From assembly GCA_023428085.1 (NCBI GenBank), contig JAEYZK010000032.1:1-33769 (forward strand): DNA of 33,769 nt, given 5' to 3'. Below are positions 18,485-27,167 of this stretch, in pieces. The DNA is from Pseudomonadota bacterium. Its GTDB lineage: Bacteria; Myxococcota; Myxococcia; Myxococcales; Anaeromyxobacteraceae. Positions within the stretch are counted from its first letter, which is position 1; every line of letters begins with the position of its first letter. The translations under genes and the position numbers were made by a program. Under the pieces are notes generated by a model. That model searched no databases and was not told the origin of the DNA. It was given only the letters and a program-made list of their open reading frames with translations.

Positions 18485-19159
18485 ATGGGACAGAAAGTTC
18501 ATCCGGTCGGGTTCCGCCTCGGGGTCATCCGGTCCTGGGACTCGAAGTGGTACGAGGAGAAGAACTACGCGAAGTGGCTCCACGAGGACATCCACCTCCG
18601 CGAGTTCGTGAAGGAGAAGCTCGGCCAGGCCGGCATCTCCCGGATCGAGATCGAGCGGGCCGCGAACAAGGTCAAGATCAACGTCCACACCGCGCGGCCC
18701 GGCATCGTCATCGGCAAGCGGGGCGCGGGGATCGAGACGATCAAGAAGGACCTGCAGGCCCTGACGGAGAACGAGGTCTACCTGAACGTGGTCGAGGTCC
18801 GGAAGGCCGAGACCGACGCCCAGCTCGTGGCCGAGAACATCGCCACGCAGCTCGAGCGCCGCATCGCCTTCCGCCGCGCCATGAAGAAGGCGGTGCAGAC
18901 GGCGCAGAAGTTCGGCGCCAAGGGCATCCGCGTGGCCTGCTCCGGTCGGCTCGGCGGCGCCGAGATGGCGCGGTACGAGTGGTACCGCGAGGGCCGCGTG
19001 CCGCTGCACACGCTCCGCGCGGACATCGACTACGGGTTCGCCGAGGCGAAGACCACCTACGGCAAGATCGGCTGCAAGGTCTGGATCATGCGCGGCGAGG
19101 TCCTGCCGCAGTCGGCCGCGCCCCGCGCCCCCCGCAACGCGGGCGGCGCGCGGGTCTAG
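18485..19159 (+). CDS. rpsC: 30S ribosomal protein S3
   Basis: S3 (224 residues) at the mRNA entry channel. Start GQKVHPVGFRLG; type II KH domain with GIVIGKRGAGIE near residue 77; C-terminal GRLGGAEMAR and the helicase-associated Arg/Lys residues. Ends with a short Arg/Ala tail. Seventeen bases after rplV. Confidence 0.98.
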   Translation: MGQKVHPVGFRLGVIRSWDSKWYEEKNYAKWLHEDIHLREFVKEKLGQAGISRIEIERAANKVKINVHTARPGIVIGKRGAGIETIKKDLQALTENEVYLNVVEVRKAETDAQLVAENIATQLERRIAFRRAMKKAVQTAQKFGAKGIRVACSGRLGGAEMARYEWYREGRVPLHTLRADIDYGFAEAKTTYGKIGCKVWIMRGEVLPQSAAPRAPRNAGGARV

Positions 19160-19186
19160 CCGCACGGTTCACGAGGAGAGACGCAC

Positions 19187-19603
19187 ATGCTTCAGCCGGC
19201 GCGCACCAAGTACCGCAAGCAGATGAAGGGCCGCATGCGCGGCAAGGCCTACCGTGGCTCGGACCTGAACCAGGGCGAGTACGGCCTGCAGGCCACCGAG
19301 TGCGGGTGGCTCACCTCCCGCCAGATCGAGGCGGCCCGCATCGCCATCACCCGCTACGTGAAGCGCGGCGGGAAGCTCTGGATCCGGGTCTTCCCGGACA
19401 AGCCCATCACCAAGAAGCCGGCCGAGACGCGCATGGGCACCGGCAAGGGCAACGTGGAGTACTACGTCGCCGTGGTGAAGCCGGGCCGGGTGCTGTACGA
19501 GCTGGCCGGTGTGGACGACGCGTCCGCCCAGAAGGCCTTCCACCTCGCCGCCCACAAGCTGCCCGTCGCCACCAAGGTGGTGAAGCGCGGCGCGACGCTC
19601 TGA
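19187..19603 (+). CDS. rplP: 50S ribosomal protein L16
   Basis: L16 (138 residues) near the A-site tRNA and needed for late 50S assembly. Start LQPARTKYRKQMKGRMRGKA, then the MGTGKGNVEYYVAVVKPG loop that carries the conserved central-protuberance contacts. Typical length, 27 bases after rpsC. Confidence 0.98.
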   Translation: MLQPARTKYRKQMKGRMRGKAYRGSDLNQGEYGLQATECGWLTSRQIEAARIAITRYVKRGGKLWIRVFPDKPITKKPAETRMGTGKGNVEYYVAVVKPGRVLYELAGVDDASAQKAFHLAAHKLPVATKVVKRGATL

Positions 19604-19613
19604 GGAGGCAACC

Positions 19614-19826
19614 ATGGCGACGCTGCAGGAGCTGCGTGAGCTCTCCCCCCAGGAGCTCCGGAATCGAGCCGGGGAGCTGAAGCAGACGCTCTTCGAGCTC
19701 AAGAACAAGGCGAACACCGGCGTGCTCGACTCGACCGCCGATCTCACCAAGACCAAGCGCGACATCGCGCGCTGCCTCACCGTGGCCAAGGAGAAGGAGC
19801 AGGCTGCGGCGAGGGGCGCGAAGTAA
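19614..19826 (+). CDS. rpmC: 50S ribosomal protein L29
   Basis: L29 (70 residues), a two-helix protein at the tunnel exit next to L23. ELRELSPQELRNRAGELKQTLF is the family helix and TKRDIARCLTVAKEKE the second. GAGG lies just before the ATG; ten bases after rplP. Confidence 0.96.
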   Translation: MATLQELRELSPQELRNRAGELKQTLFELKNKANTGVLDSTADLTKTKRDIARCLTVAKEKEQAAARGAK

Positions 19827-19837
19827 GGAGCGACGAC

Positions 19838-20098
19838 ATGGAGCGCGGCACACCCAAGTCCCGGGTCGGCGTGGTCGTCTCGAACAAGATGACGAAGACG
19901 GTGGTCGTCAAGGTCGAGCGCCGGGTCGCCAACCGGAAGTACGGGAAGATCATCACCCGTGCGGAGAAGTACAAGGCGCACGACGAGAAGCAGGCCTGCC
20001 AGATCGGCGACAAGGTCCGGATCGTGGAGACCCGGCCGCTGTCGAAGGACAAGCGCTGGCGCGTGGCCGAGACCCTCGAGAAGGGCGCGGAGGTCTAG
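19838..20098 (+). CDS. rpsQ: 30S ribosomal protein S17
   Basis: S17 (86 residues), an OB-fold primary binder of 16S rRNA. The motifs VGVVVSNKMTKTVVV, KYGKIITRAEKYKAHDE and the RIVETRPLSKDKRWRV end are canonical. It is the last gene of the S10 group; rplN starts only three bases on, so the S10 and spc groups run together. Confidence 0.98.
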   Translation: MERGTPKSRVGVVVSNKMTKTVVVKVERRVANRKYGKIITRAEKYKAHDEKQACQIGDKVRIVETRPLSKDKRWRVAETLEKGAEV

Positions 20099-20101
20099 GC
20101 C

Positions 20102-20470
20102 ATGATCCAGATGCAGACCGTCCTCGACGTCGCGGACAACAGCGGCGCCAAGAAGGTGATGTGCATCAAGGTGCTGGGCGGGTCGAAGCGGAAGTACGCC
20201 TCGATCGGCGACGTGATCGTGGTCTCCGTGAAGGAGGCGATCCCGCAGGCCAAGGTGAAGAAGGGCGAGGTGGCCCGGGCCGTGATCGTCCGCACGAGCC
20301 GTGAGGTGAAGCGGCCCGACGGCAGCTACATCCGGTTCGACGGCAACAGCGCCGTGCTCATCAACAAGGACCTCGAGCCCATCGGCACCCGCATCTTCGG
20401 CCCGGTGGCCCGCGAGCTCCGCGCCCGCAAGTTCATGAAGATCATCAGCCTCGCCCCGGAGGTCCTCTAG
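20102..20470 (+). CDS. rplN: 50S ribosomal protein L14
   Basis: L14 (122 residues) at the subunit interface, forming bridge B8 with 16S rRNA and the docking site of silencing factor RsfS. MIQMQTVLDVADNSGAKKV and the end RELRARKFMKIISLAPEVL are typical. Two bases before rplX. Confidence 0.98.
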   Translation: MIQMQTVLDVADNSGAKKVMCIKVLGGSKRKYASIGDVIVVSVKEAIPQAKVKKGEVARAVIVRTSREVKRPDGSYIRFDGNSAVLINKDLEPIGTRIFGPVARELRARKFMKIISLAPEVL

Positions 20471-20472
20471 CC

Positions 20473-20790
20473 ATGCCCGAGATCCGCAAGGGCGACACCG
20501 TCCAGATCATCGCCGGGAAGGAGAAGGGCAAGACCGGCAAGGTCCTGTCCGTCCTCCGCGAGAAGGGCCGCGTCCGGATCGAGCGGCACCAGATGGTGAA
20601 GCGGCACCTGAAGAAGGGCCGCTCGCAGGCCAACGCCGAGGGCGGCATCGTCGAGAAGGAAGGGACGATCGCCATCTCCGCGGTGATGGTGATGAAGGGC
20701 GACGCGAAGGTGCGCCGCGAGGGCATCGAGCGCGAGCTCGGCGCGAAGGAGAAGGCCCGCCTGGAGAAGCGGAAGGCGGCCGCGAAGTAG
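20473..20790 (+). CDS. rplX: 50S ribosomal protein L24
   Basis: L24 (105 residues), an assembly initiator with a KOW motif near the N-terminus (RKGDTVQIIAGKEKGKTGKV) and the family sequence MVKRHLKK...EGGIVEKEG. No zinc cysteines. The C-terminus is a Lys/Ala-rich helix. Confidence 0.97.
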   Translation: MPEIRKGDTVQIIAGKEKGKTGKVLSVLREKGRVRIERHQMVKRHLKKGRSQANAEGGIVEKEGTIAISAVMVMKGDAKVRREGIERELGAKEKARLEKRKAAAK

Positions 20791-20847
20791 GCACACCCCC
20801 GCATCGCCCGGCACGTGCAGGCGCCGGCCGAAGGCAAGGAGAACGTG

Positions 20848-21390
20848 ATGGCAGCGCGACTCAGGGAGCGGTACGAGAAGGAAGTCCGGCCCGGCCTCAT
20901 GAAGGAGCTCGGGTTCAAGAACCCGATGCAGGCCCCTCGCCTCGAGAAGATCGTGGTGAACATGGGCCTCGGTGAGGCGATCAACAACGGCAAGATCATC
21001 GACGCCTCGGTGGAGCAGCTCGCGGCGATCACCGGGCAGAAGCCCGTGGTCACGAAGGCGCGCAAGTCGATCGCGAACTTCAAGCTGCGGCAGGGGCAGT
21101 CGATCGGCGCGATGGTGACGCTCCGCGGCGACCGGATGTACGAGTTCCTCGACCGGCTCGTCTCGATCGCGCTGCCGCGCGTGCGCGACTTCAAGGGCGT
21201 GTCGCCCAAGGCCTTCGACGGCAAGGGCAACTACACGCTCGGCGTGCGCGAGCAGATCATCTTCCCCGAGATCAACTACGACAAGGTGGAGCGCATCAAG
21301 GGGCTCAACATCACGGTGGTGACCACCGCGCGGAACGACGAAGAAGGCCGAGCGCTCTTGCGCCACCTCGGCATGCCGTTCCGCCAGTAA
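20848..21390 (+). CDS. rplE: 50S ribosomal protein L5
   Basis: L5 (180 residues) binds 5S rRNA in the central protuberance and contacts S13 and P-site tRNA. RLEKIVVNMGLGEA, TGQKPVVTKARKSIANFKLR and GVREQIIFPEINYDKV are family marks. The ATG at 20848 has AAGGAG at 20836-20841 and gives the usual length; a GTG at 20815 would add eleven odd residues. Confidence 0.98.
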   Translation: MAARLRERYEKEVRPGLMKELGFKNPMQAPRLEKIVVNMGLGEAINNGKIIDASVEQLAAITGQKPVVTKARKSIANFKLRQGQSIGAMVTLRGDRMYEFLDRLVSIALPRVRDFKGVSPKAFDGKGNYTLGVREQIIFPEINYDKVERIKGLNITVVTTARNDEEGRALLRHLGMPFRQ

Positions 21391-21403
21391 CGGAGAGAGA
21401 TCG

Positions 21404-21589
21404 ATGGCCAAGCTTTCCAAGATGGCGCAGGCGAAGCGCAAGCTGAAGTTCAAGGTGCGCCAGTACAACCGCTGCCCGCTGTGTGGCCGGCCCCGCGCCT
21501 ACCTGCGCAAGTTCCAGATGTGCCGCATCTGCTTCCGCAAGCGCGCGCTGCAGGGCGAGATCACCGGCGTCATCAAGTCGAGCTGGTAA
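21404..21589 (+). CDS. rpsN: 30S ribosomal protein S14, zinc type (type Z)
   Basis: The short 61-residue form of S14, with a zinc ribbon made by Cys24, Cys27, Cys40 and Cys43. Ends GVIKSSW, as is usual for this type. The zinc form means the protein depends on zinc supply; a zinc-free paralogue, if any, is not in this window. Confidence 0.98.
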   Translation: MAKLSKMAQAKRKLKFKVRQYNRCPLCGRPRAYLRKFQMCRICFRKRALQGEITGVIKSSW

Positions 21590-21602
21590 GGGAGAACGCG
21601 CG

Positions 21603-22001
21603 ATGAGCTTCACCGACCCCATTGCAGACATGCTGACGCGCATCCGGAACGCCTCGGCCGCGCGTCACGAGAAGGTCCTCGTCCCGCGCTCGCGCCTCAA
21701 GGTCCGCATCGCGGAGGTGCTCCGCGACGAGGGCTTCATCAAGGACTTCGTCGTCCACGACGACGGTCCGCAGGGCGCCATCACCATCCTGCTCAAGTAC
21801 AGCGCCGACCGCGAGCCCGCGATCAGCGAGATCAAGCGGGTCTCGAAGCCCGGCCTGCGTCGCTACGTGCCCACCGACTCCATCCCGCGCGTGCTGAACG
21901 GGATGGGCATCGCGATCCTCTCCACGTCGAAGGGCGTGATGGCGGACCGCGAGGCGCGCAAGCAGAAGGTCGGCGGCGAGCTGATCTGCACCGTCTGGTA
22001 A
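21603..22001 (+). CDS. rpsH: 30S ribosomal protein S8
   Basis: S8 (132 residues), a central-domain primary binder and the autogenous repressor of the spc operon in E. coli. Start TDPIADMLTRIRNA; C-terminal GIAILSTSKGVMADREARK and the GGELICTVW end are conserved. The ATG at 21603 gives the family N-terminus. Confidence 0.98.
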   Translation: MSFTDPIADMLTRIRNASAARHEKVLVPRSRLKVRIAEVLRDEGFIKDFVVHDDGPQGAITILLKYSADREPAISEIKRVSKPGLRRYVPTDSIPRVLNGMGIAILSTSKGVMADREARKQKVGGELICTVW

Positions 22002-22012
22002 GGAACCGAGCC

Positions 22013-22555
22013 ATGTCCCGAGTCGGCAAGATGCCCGTCAAGATCCCGGAGAAGGTGAAGGTCTCCGTGGACGGCTACGTGATCAAGGTCGAAGGGCCGA
22101 AGGGCAAGATGTCCTTCCCCTACAACCCCGCCGTGAAGGTGGTGGTGGACAAGGGCGAGGTCCAGGTCTCCCGGCCGGACGAGTCCCGCCTGGCGAAGGG
22201 CCTGCACGGCCTCACCCGCACCCTCGTGAAGAACGCGCTCGAGGGCGTGGTGAAGGGCTACGAGCGCGCCCTGGAGATCAACGGCGTCGGCTTCAAGGCC
22301 GAGCTGAAGGGGAAGCAGATCCACTTCACCCTCGGCTACTCGCACCCGATCGCCTTCGATCTCCCCGAGGGGATCGCGGCCGAGGTGGACGCGAAGCAGA
22401 CGCGGGTGGTCGTCCGCGGCGTGGACAAGCACCTGGTCGGCCTCATCGCCGCCAAGATCCGCGACCTCAAGCCCCCGGAGCCGTACAAGGGCAAGGGCGT
22501 CAAGTACGCGGAGGAGCAGATCCGTCGCAAGGAAGGCAAGACCGGCGCCGCGTAG
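22013..22555 (+). CDS. rplF: 50S ribosomal protein L6
   Basis: L6 (180 residues), two similar domains near the factor-binding site. VGKMPVKIPEKVKV at the start, LNNAL-like linker VKNALEGVVKGYERALEI, and the C-terminal KPPEPYKGKGVKYAEE motif are conserved. Followed by a 63-base gap with a hairpin before rplR. Confidence 0.98.
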   Translation: MSRVGKMPVKIPEKVKVSVDGYVIKVEGPKGKMSFPYNPAVKVVVDKGEVQVSRPDESRLAKGLHGLTRTLVKNALEGVVKGYERALEINGVGFKAELKGKQIHFTLGYSHPIAFDLPEGIAAEVDAKQTRVVVRGVDKHLVGLIAAKIRDLKPPEPYKGKGVKYAEEQIRRKEGKTGAA

Positions 22556-22576
22556 CGGTCCGGACACGAAGGCTCA

Positions 22577-22603
22577 TGCGGCGGCTGAGCCGTCGCCGCC
22601 GCA
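22577..22603 (+). repeat. Hairpin in the rplF-rplR gap
   Basis: TGCGGCGGC (22577-22585) pairs with GCCGCCGCA (22595-22603), nine bp with a nine-base loop. It ends just before the GGAGG of rplR, so it could affect ribosome access. Not a terminator, as no T tract follows. Confidence 0.4.
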
Positions 22604-22618
22604 CGGAGGAAGCACGCC

Positions 22619-22978
22619 ATGGCACAGCAGGTCACCGCTCGAGAGAAGCGCAGGGCCCGCATCCGCCGGAAGGTCTCCGGCACGCCCGAGCGCCCGCGGC
22701 TCACGGTCTACAAGAGCCTCAAGCACATGTACGCCCAGCTCGTGGACGACACCAACGGCAAGACCCTGGTGGCGGTCTCCACCGGCTCCAAGGCCCTGAA
22801 GAACGAGGTGAAGGAGGACGACAAGACCTCCGCCGCCAAGAAGGTGGGCCAGGCGATCGCCGCCGCCGCCAGGGCCAAGGGCATCGAGGCCGTCGTCTTC
22901 GATCGGAACGGCTTCGACTATCACGGCCGCGTGCAGGCGGTGGCCGCGGCGGCCCGCGAGGCCGGGCTCAAGTTCTAG
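22619..22978 (+). CDS. rplR: 50S ribosomal protein L18
   Basis: L18 (119 residues) binds 5S rRNA with L5. RIRRKVSGTPERPRLTVYKS, the HMYAQLVDD strand and the C-terminal FDRNGFDYHGRVQAVAAAARE motif are canonical. Strong GGAGG upstream of the ATG. Confidence 0.98.
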   Translation: MAQQVTAREKRRARIRRKVSGTPERPRLTVYKSLKHMYAQLVDDTNGKTLVAVSTGSKALKNEVKEDDKTSAAKKVGQAIAAAARAKGIEAVVFDRNGFDYHGRVQAVAAAAREAGLKF

Positions 22979-22999
22979 TCCAGGAATTCGAGGAAACGA

Positions 23000-23506
23000 A
23001 TGGCTACTCCCATCAACGCGAACGAGCTCGAGCTCCAGGACAAGGTCGTCCACATCAACCGCGTCGCCAAGGTCGTGAAGGGCGGCCGCCGGTTCAGCTT
23101 CTCGGCGCTGGTCGTCGTCGGCGACGGCGCGGGGCACGTGGGCATCGGCCTGGGCAAGGCGAACGAGGTCCCGGAGGCGATCCGGAAGGGCGGCGACCAG
23201 GCGAAGAAGAACCTCTTCAAGGTCCCGCTCATCGGCGCCACGATCCCGCACGAGGTGCTGGGCCACTTCGGCTCCGGCCGCGTGCTGCTGAAGCCCGCGG
23301 GCGAGGGCACCGGCGTCATCGCCGGCGGCACCGTCCGCGCCGTCCTCGAGGCGGCCGGCATCCGGAACGTGCTCACGAAGAGCCAGGGCTCCCGCAACCC
23401 GCACAACGTCCTCAAGGCCACCGTGGCCGGGCTGAAGCGCCTCCGCTCGCTCGAGGACACCGCGCGGCTGCGCGGCAAGGACGCCGGCGAGATGGCCGGC
23501 GTCTAG
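23000..23506 (+). CDS. rpsE: 30S ribosomal protein S5
   Basis: S5 (168 residues), important for decoding accuracy and mRNA unwinding. The double-stranded RNA-binding N-domain has RVAKVVKGGRRFSFSALVVVG, followed by GKANEVPEAIRKG, GTGVIAGGTVRAVLE and the GSRNPHNVLKAT signature. Intact and of normal length. Confidence 0.98.
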   Translation: MATPINANELELQDKVVHINRVAKVVKGGRRFSFSALVVVGDGAGHVGIGLGKANEVPEAIRKGGDQAKKNLFKVPLIGATIPHEVLGHFGSGRVLLKPAGEGTGVIAGGTVRAVLEAAGIRNVLTKSQGSRNPHNVLKATVAGLKRLRSLEDTARLRGKDAGEMAGV

Positions 23507-23522
23507 GAAGGAAACGATCCCA

Positions 23523-23756
23523 ATGGCTGCCATCAAGGTGAAGCTCGTGCGCGGGCTGGCCGGATGCCCGGCGCCCCACCGCGTCATCATCGCGGGCCTC
23601 GGTCTCAAGAAGCGCGACTCGACGAAGCTGCTGCCCGACACGCCCCAGACGATGGGGATGATCGGCAAGGTGTCGTACCTCGTCGAGTGGGAGCGGGTCG
23701 ACGCGCCGCCGCCGCAGGGCCGCAAGGCACGCAAGGCCGCGGCCGCTCGCCCGTGA
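23523..23756 (+). CDS. rpmD: 50S ribosomal protein L30
   Basis: L30 (77 residues). The core of about 60 residues has VKLVRGLAGCPAPHRVIIAGLGLKK-like sequence and the MGMIGKVSYLVEWE end. A basic Ala/Pro/Arg tail of about 17 residues extends it beyond the usual length. Confidence 0.96.
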   Translation: MAAIKVKLVRGLAGCPAPHRVIIAGLGLKKRDSTKLLPDTPQTMGMIGKVSYLVEWERVDAPPPQGRKARKAAAARP

Positions 23757-23795
23757 CAGCGCCGGGCCCCGTGAGATAAAAGGAGACGCAACCCA

Positions 23796-24290
23796 ATGTC
23801 CCTGCACCAGTTGAAGGCGCCCAAGGGCGCGCACCGCCGGAAGACGCGCGTCGGCCGCGGCCAGGCCTCCGGCCTCGGCAAGACCGCCGGGCGCGGCGGC
23901 AAGGGCCAGAAGGCCCGCTCCGGCAACATGCACTTCGAGGGGTTCGAGGGCGGCCAGATGCCGCTCCAGCGCCGCCTCCCGAAGTTCGGCTTCAAGAACG
24001 TGTTCCGGCTCGACTACGAGGAGGTCAAGGTGGGCGACCTCGAGGGTCTCTCCGGGACCCTCGACGCGGCGGCCCTCAAGGCCGCCGGCCTCATCCGCGG
24101 GAACCGCGACGGCGTCGTGGTGCTCGGCGGCGGGGAGCTCAAGAGCGCCGTCACCGTCAAGGTGAACCGCATCACGGCGGGCGCCCGGGCGACGATCGAG
24201 GGCGCCGGCGGAAAGGTCGAGCTCCTCCCGCCGCTCCAGACGATGCACCAGAAGGCCAAGGCCGCGAAGCGCGCGGCCGCCGCCAAGTAG
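23796..24290 (+). CDS. rplO: 50S ribosomal protein L15
   Basis: L15 (164 residues), a late-assembly protein with a long basic N-terminal arm (LKAPKGAHRRKTRVGRGQASGLGKTAGRG) and a globular C-domain ending in a Lys/Ala-rich helix. GGQMPLQRRLPKFGF is the family signature. AAAAGGAGA lies upstream; 20 bases before secY. Confidence 0.98.
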   Translation: MSLHQLKAPKGAHRRKTRVGRGQASGLGKTAGRGGKGQKARSGNMHFEGFEGGQMPLQRRLPKFGFKNVFRLDYEEVKVGDLEGLSGTLDAAALKAAGLIRGNRDGVVVLGGGELKSAVTVKVNRITAGARATIEGAGGKVELLPPLQTMHQKAKAAKRAAAAK

Positions 24291-24310
24291 CCGGGCCGAA
24301 AGGAAGCGCG

Positions 24311-25624
24311 ATGGCCATCGCCAGCGGGATCGTCAACGTCTTCAGGATCGCCGAGCTGAGGAAGCGGCTGCTCTTCACGCTGGGGATGCTGGCCGTCTAC
24401 CGGCTGGGCACCTTCGTGACCACGCCGGGCGTGAACCGCGCCGCGATGCGGGGGCTCCGCAACACCTTCCTGGACATGATGAACTTCTTCTCGGGCGGCG
24501 CGATCGAGCAGGCCTCGATCTTCGCCCTCGGGATCATGCCCTACGTCTCGGCCTCGATCATCCTCCAGCTCCTCACCGTGGTCGTCCCCACGCTCGAGGC
24601 GCTGCAGAAGGAGGGGGAGCTCGGGCGTCGCAAGATCACGCAGTACACGCGCTACCTGACCGTGGTCCTCGCGGCGCTCCAGGGCTACGGCATCGCCACC
24701 TACCTCGAGAGCCAGACCGGCACCGACGGCGCGGCCGTGGTGGTCTCCCCGGGGTGGGGCTTCCGGCTGATGGCGATGATCTCGCTCGCGGCGGGGACGG
24801 CGTTCATCATGTGGATGGGCGAGCAGATCACCGAGCGCGGCGTGGGGAACGGCATCTCGCTCGTCATCTTCGCCGGCATCGTGGCGCGGATCCCGAGCGC
24901 CGCGGTGGCGCTCTTCCAGGGCGACACCCAGACCCCGGCCAAGCTCGTGGTGCTCGCCCTCGTCATGGTGGCGGTGATCGCGGGCATCGTGTTCGTCGAG
25001 CGCGGGCAGCGCCGCATCCCGGTCCAGTACGCGAAGCGCATGGTCGGCCGGAAGCTCTACGGCGGACAGTCCACGCACCTGCCGCTCAAGGTGAACACGT
25101 CGGGCGTGATCCCGCCGATCTTCGCGTCGTCCCTGCTCATGTTCCCGGCGACGCTGTCGGGCTTCGTCCCCGGGATCCGGGCGTTCACCGACCTGCTCCA
25201 GCCCGGCAACATCGTCTACACGACGCTGTACGTCGTGCTGATCATCTTCTTCGCGTACTTCTACACCGCGGTGACCTTCAACCCGGTGGACGTCGCGGAC
25301 AACCTGAAGAAGTTCGGCGGGTACGTGCCGGGGATCCGGCCGGGGCGGGCGACGGCCGAGCACATCGACCACGTGCTCTCGCGCATCACCTTCGGCGGCG
25401 CCGTCTACCTGTCCATCGTCTGCGTGCTGCCGTTCTACCTGTTCCCGAGCTTCCAGCTCGGGTTCGGCGGCACCTCGCTCCTCATCGTCGTGGGCGTGGC
25501 GCTCGACACCGTGCAGCAGATCGAGGGCCACCTCATCACCCGCCACTACGAGGGCTTCACCGGCCCGCGCGGCCCCCGCATCCGCGGTCGCAGCCGCGCG
25601 ACCACCAGCCCCGTGGGCGCCTGA
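24311..25624 (+). CDS. secY: Protein translocase subunit SecY
   Basis: The channel subunit of the SecYEG translocon in the inner membrane (437 residues, about ten membrane helices). Typical segments are RIAELRKRLLFTLGMLAVYRLG at the start, IFALGIMPYVSASIILQL, the cytoplasmic loop QRRIPVQYAKR, and NPVDVADNLKKFGGYVPGIRPG. Its Arg-containing cytoplasmic loops that bind SecA and ribosomes look intact. Followed by a strong terminator. Confidence 0.98.
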   Translation: MAIASGIVNVFRIAELRKRLLFTLGMLAVYRLGTFVTTPGVNRAAMRGLRNTFLDMMNFFSGGAIEQASIFALGIMPYVSASIILQLLTVVVPTLEALQKEGELGRRKITQYTRYLTVVLAALQGYGIATYLESQTGTDGAAVVVSPGWGFRLMAMISLAAGTAFIMWMGEQITERGVGNGISLVIFAGIVARIPSAAVALFQGDTQTPAKLVVLALVMVAVIAGIVFVERGQRRIPVQYAKRMVGRKLYGGQSTHLPLKVNTSGVIPPIFASSLLMFPATLSGFVPGIRAFTDLLQPGNIVYTTLYVVLIIFFAYFYTAVTFNPVDVADNLKKFGGYVPGIRPGRATAEHIDHVLSRITFGGAVYLSIVCVLPFYLFPSFQLGFGGTSLLIVVGVALDTVQQIEGHLITRHYEGFTGPRGPRIRGRSRATTSPVGA

Positions 25625-25642
25625 CACAGCCACCGCATCCAC

Positions 25643-25677
25643 GGCGCGGCCGCCCCGCGAGGGCGGCCGCGCCTTTT
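25643..25677 (+). terminator. Intrinsic terminator between secY and adk
   Basis: A perfect 13-bp stem (25643-25655 with 25661-25673), five-base loop CGCGA and TTTT (25674-25677). Best terminator in the ribosomal cluster. It stands only 11 bases before the adk start codon, so it either attenuates adk or acts with a ribosome at adk. Confidence 0.85.
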
Positions 25678-25688
25678 CCGGAGACGAC

Positions 25689-26339
<651 letters not shown>

Positions 26340-26349
26340 TGGAGGTGCG

Positions 26350-26375
26350 GCCCGCGGGTAGCGTCCCCCGCGGGC
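26350..26375 (+). terminator. Hairpin after adk
   Basis: GCCCGCGGG (26350-26358) pairs with CCCGCGGGC (26367-26375), eight-base loop, ten bases past the adk stop. No T tract, so termination is uncertain. Confidence 0.45.
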
Positions 26376-26419
26376 ACCCCGGCCGGCCTCCCCCGGGTAC
26401 ACGTACACGGGGATCTGCC

Positions 26420-26448
26420 TTGCACGGGGTAAACGCGTGTGCTATAGG
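26420..26448 (+). promoter_or_regulatory. Sigma70 promoter of the alpha operon (rpmJ onward)
   Basis: TTGCAC (26420-26425) and TATAGG (26443-26448) with a 17-base spacer in the 262-base gap between adk and rpmJ. The start would lie near 26454, giving a leader of about 148 bases that carries alternative hairpins. Confidence 0.75.
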
Positions 26449-26485
26449 GCCCGCTTCGCAAGGCGCTCGAAGCGTGGTGGCCTTG

Positions 26486-26574
26486 CCGGGAAATCCCGGA
26501 AGATCCGGGCGGCTCGAGGGGCAGAGGGAGCTCCGGGCCGCCAGCTCCCGCCGGACGTCGCGGCGGGCGTTTTT
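26486..26574 (+). promoter_or_regulatory. Alpha-operon leader with alternative hairpins and attenuator
   Basis: Three short arms, CCGGG (26486-26490), CCCGG (26495-26499) and CCGGG (26505-26509), allow the middle arm to pair left or right. Downstream, CCCGCCG (26547-26553) pairs with CGGCGGG (26561-26567) and is followed by CG then TTTTT (26570-26574), a terminator-like hairpin 27 bases before rpmJ. This looks like a leader able to switch between readthrough and stop. In E. coli S4 controls the alpha operon through an mRNA pseudoknot; a role for S4 here is only inference. Confidence 0.6.
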
Positions 26575-26601
26575 GTCTCTCGAGAAGCATCGGAGGCGGT
26601 C

Positions 26602-26718
26602 ATGAAGGTCCGCGCGTCGGTGAAGAAGATCTGCGACAAGTGCAAGGTCGTGCGGCGGAAGGGCACCGTGCGGATCATCTGCCCGGCCAACCCCCGCCAC
26701 AAGCAGCGTCAGGGCTAA
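26602..26718 (+). CDS. rpmJ: 50S ribosomal protein L36, zinc type
   Basis: L36 (38 residues), the smallest 50S protein. It has the zinc set Cys11, Cys14, Cys27 and His33 and the family sequence KVRASVKKICDKCKVVRRKG. Start ATG 26602 with GGAGG eleven bases upstream. First gene after the alpha promoter. Confidence 0.98.
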   Translation: MKVRASVKKICDKCKVVRRKGTVRIICPANPRHKQRQG

Positions 26719-26744
26719 GGCCCGCGTCACTGGGAGAGAAGCGA

Positions 26745-27140
26745 ATGGCTCGCATCGCCGGCGTCGACCTTCCCCGCGAGAAGCGGATCGAGGTCAGCCT
26801 CCAGTACATCTACGGAATCGGGAAGACGACCTCGAAGCTCATCCTCGAGCGCGCCAACGTGAACCCGGTCACGCGCACGAAGGACCTGACGGACGACGAG
26901 GTCCGCCGCATCCGCGAGACCATCGACCAGAACGTCAAGGTCGAGGGCGATCTCCGTCGCGAGACGTCCCTCAACATCAAGCGCCTGATGGACCTCGGCT
27001 GCTACCGCGGCCTGCGCCACCGCAAGGGCCTCCCGGCTCGCGGCCAGCGCACCCACACCAACGCCCGTACGCGGAAGGGTCCGAAGAAGGGCCTCGTCCG
27101 CAAGGCGCCCGCCGCCGCAGCCCCGGCGCCCAAGGGCTAG
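26745..27140 (+). CDS. rpsM: 30S ribosomal protein S13
   Basis: S13 (131 residues) in the 30S head, bridging to L5 and contacting P-site tRNA. ARIAGVDLPREKRIEVSLQYIYGIG and the RGLRHRKGLPARGQRTHTNARTRKG tail are canonical, with the H2TH-like middle intact. About ten extra Ala/Pro residues close the protein. Confidence 0.97.
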   Translation: MARIAGVDLPREKRIEVSLQYIYGIGKTTSKLILERANVNPVTRTKDLTDDEVRRIRETIDQNVKVEGDLRRETSLNIKRLMDLGCYRGLRHRKGLPARGQRTHTNARTRKGPKKGLVRKAPAAAAPAPKG

Positions 27141-27167
27141 TCCTTCACCGAACCCGGAGAACTCAGC

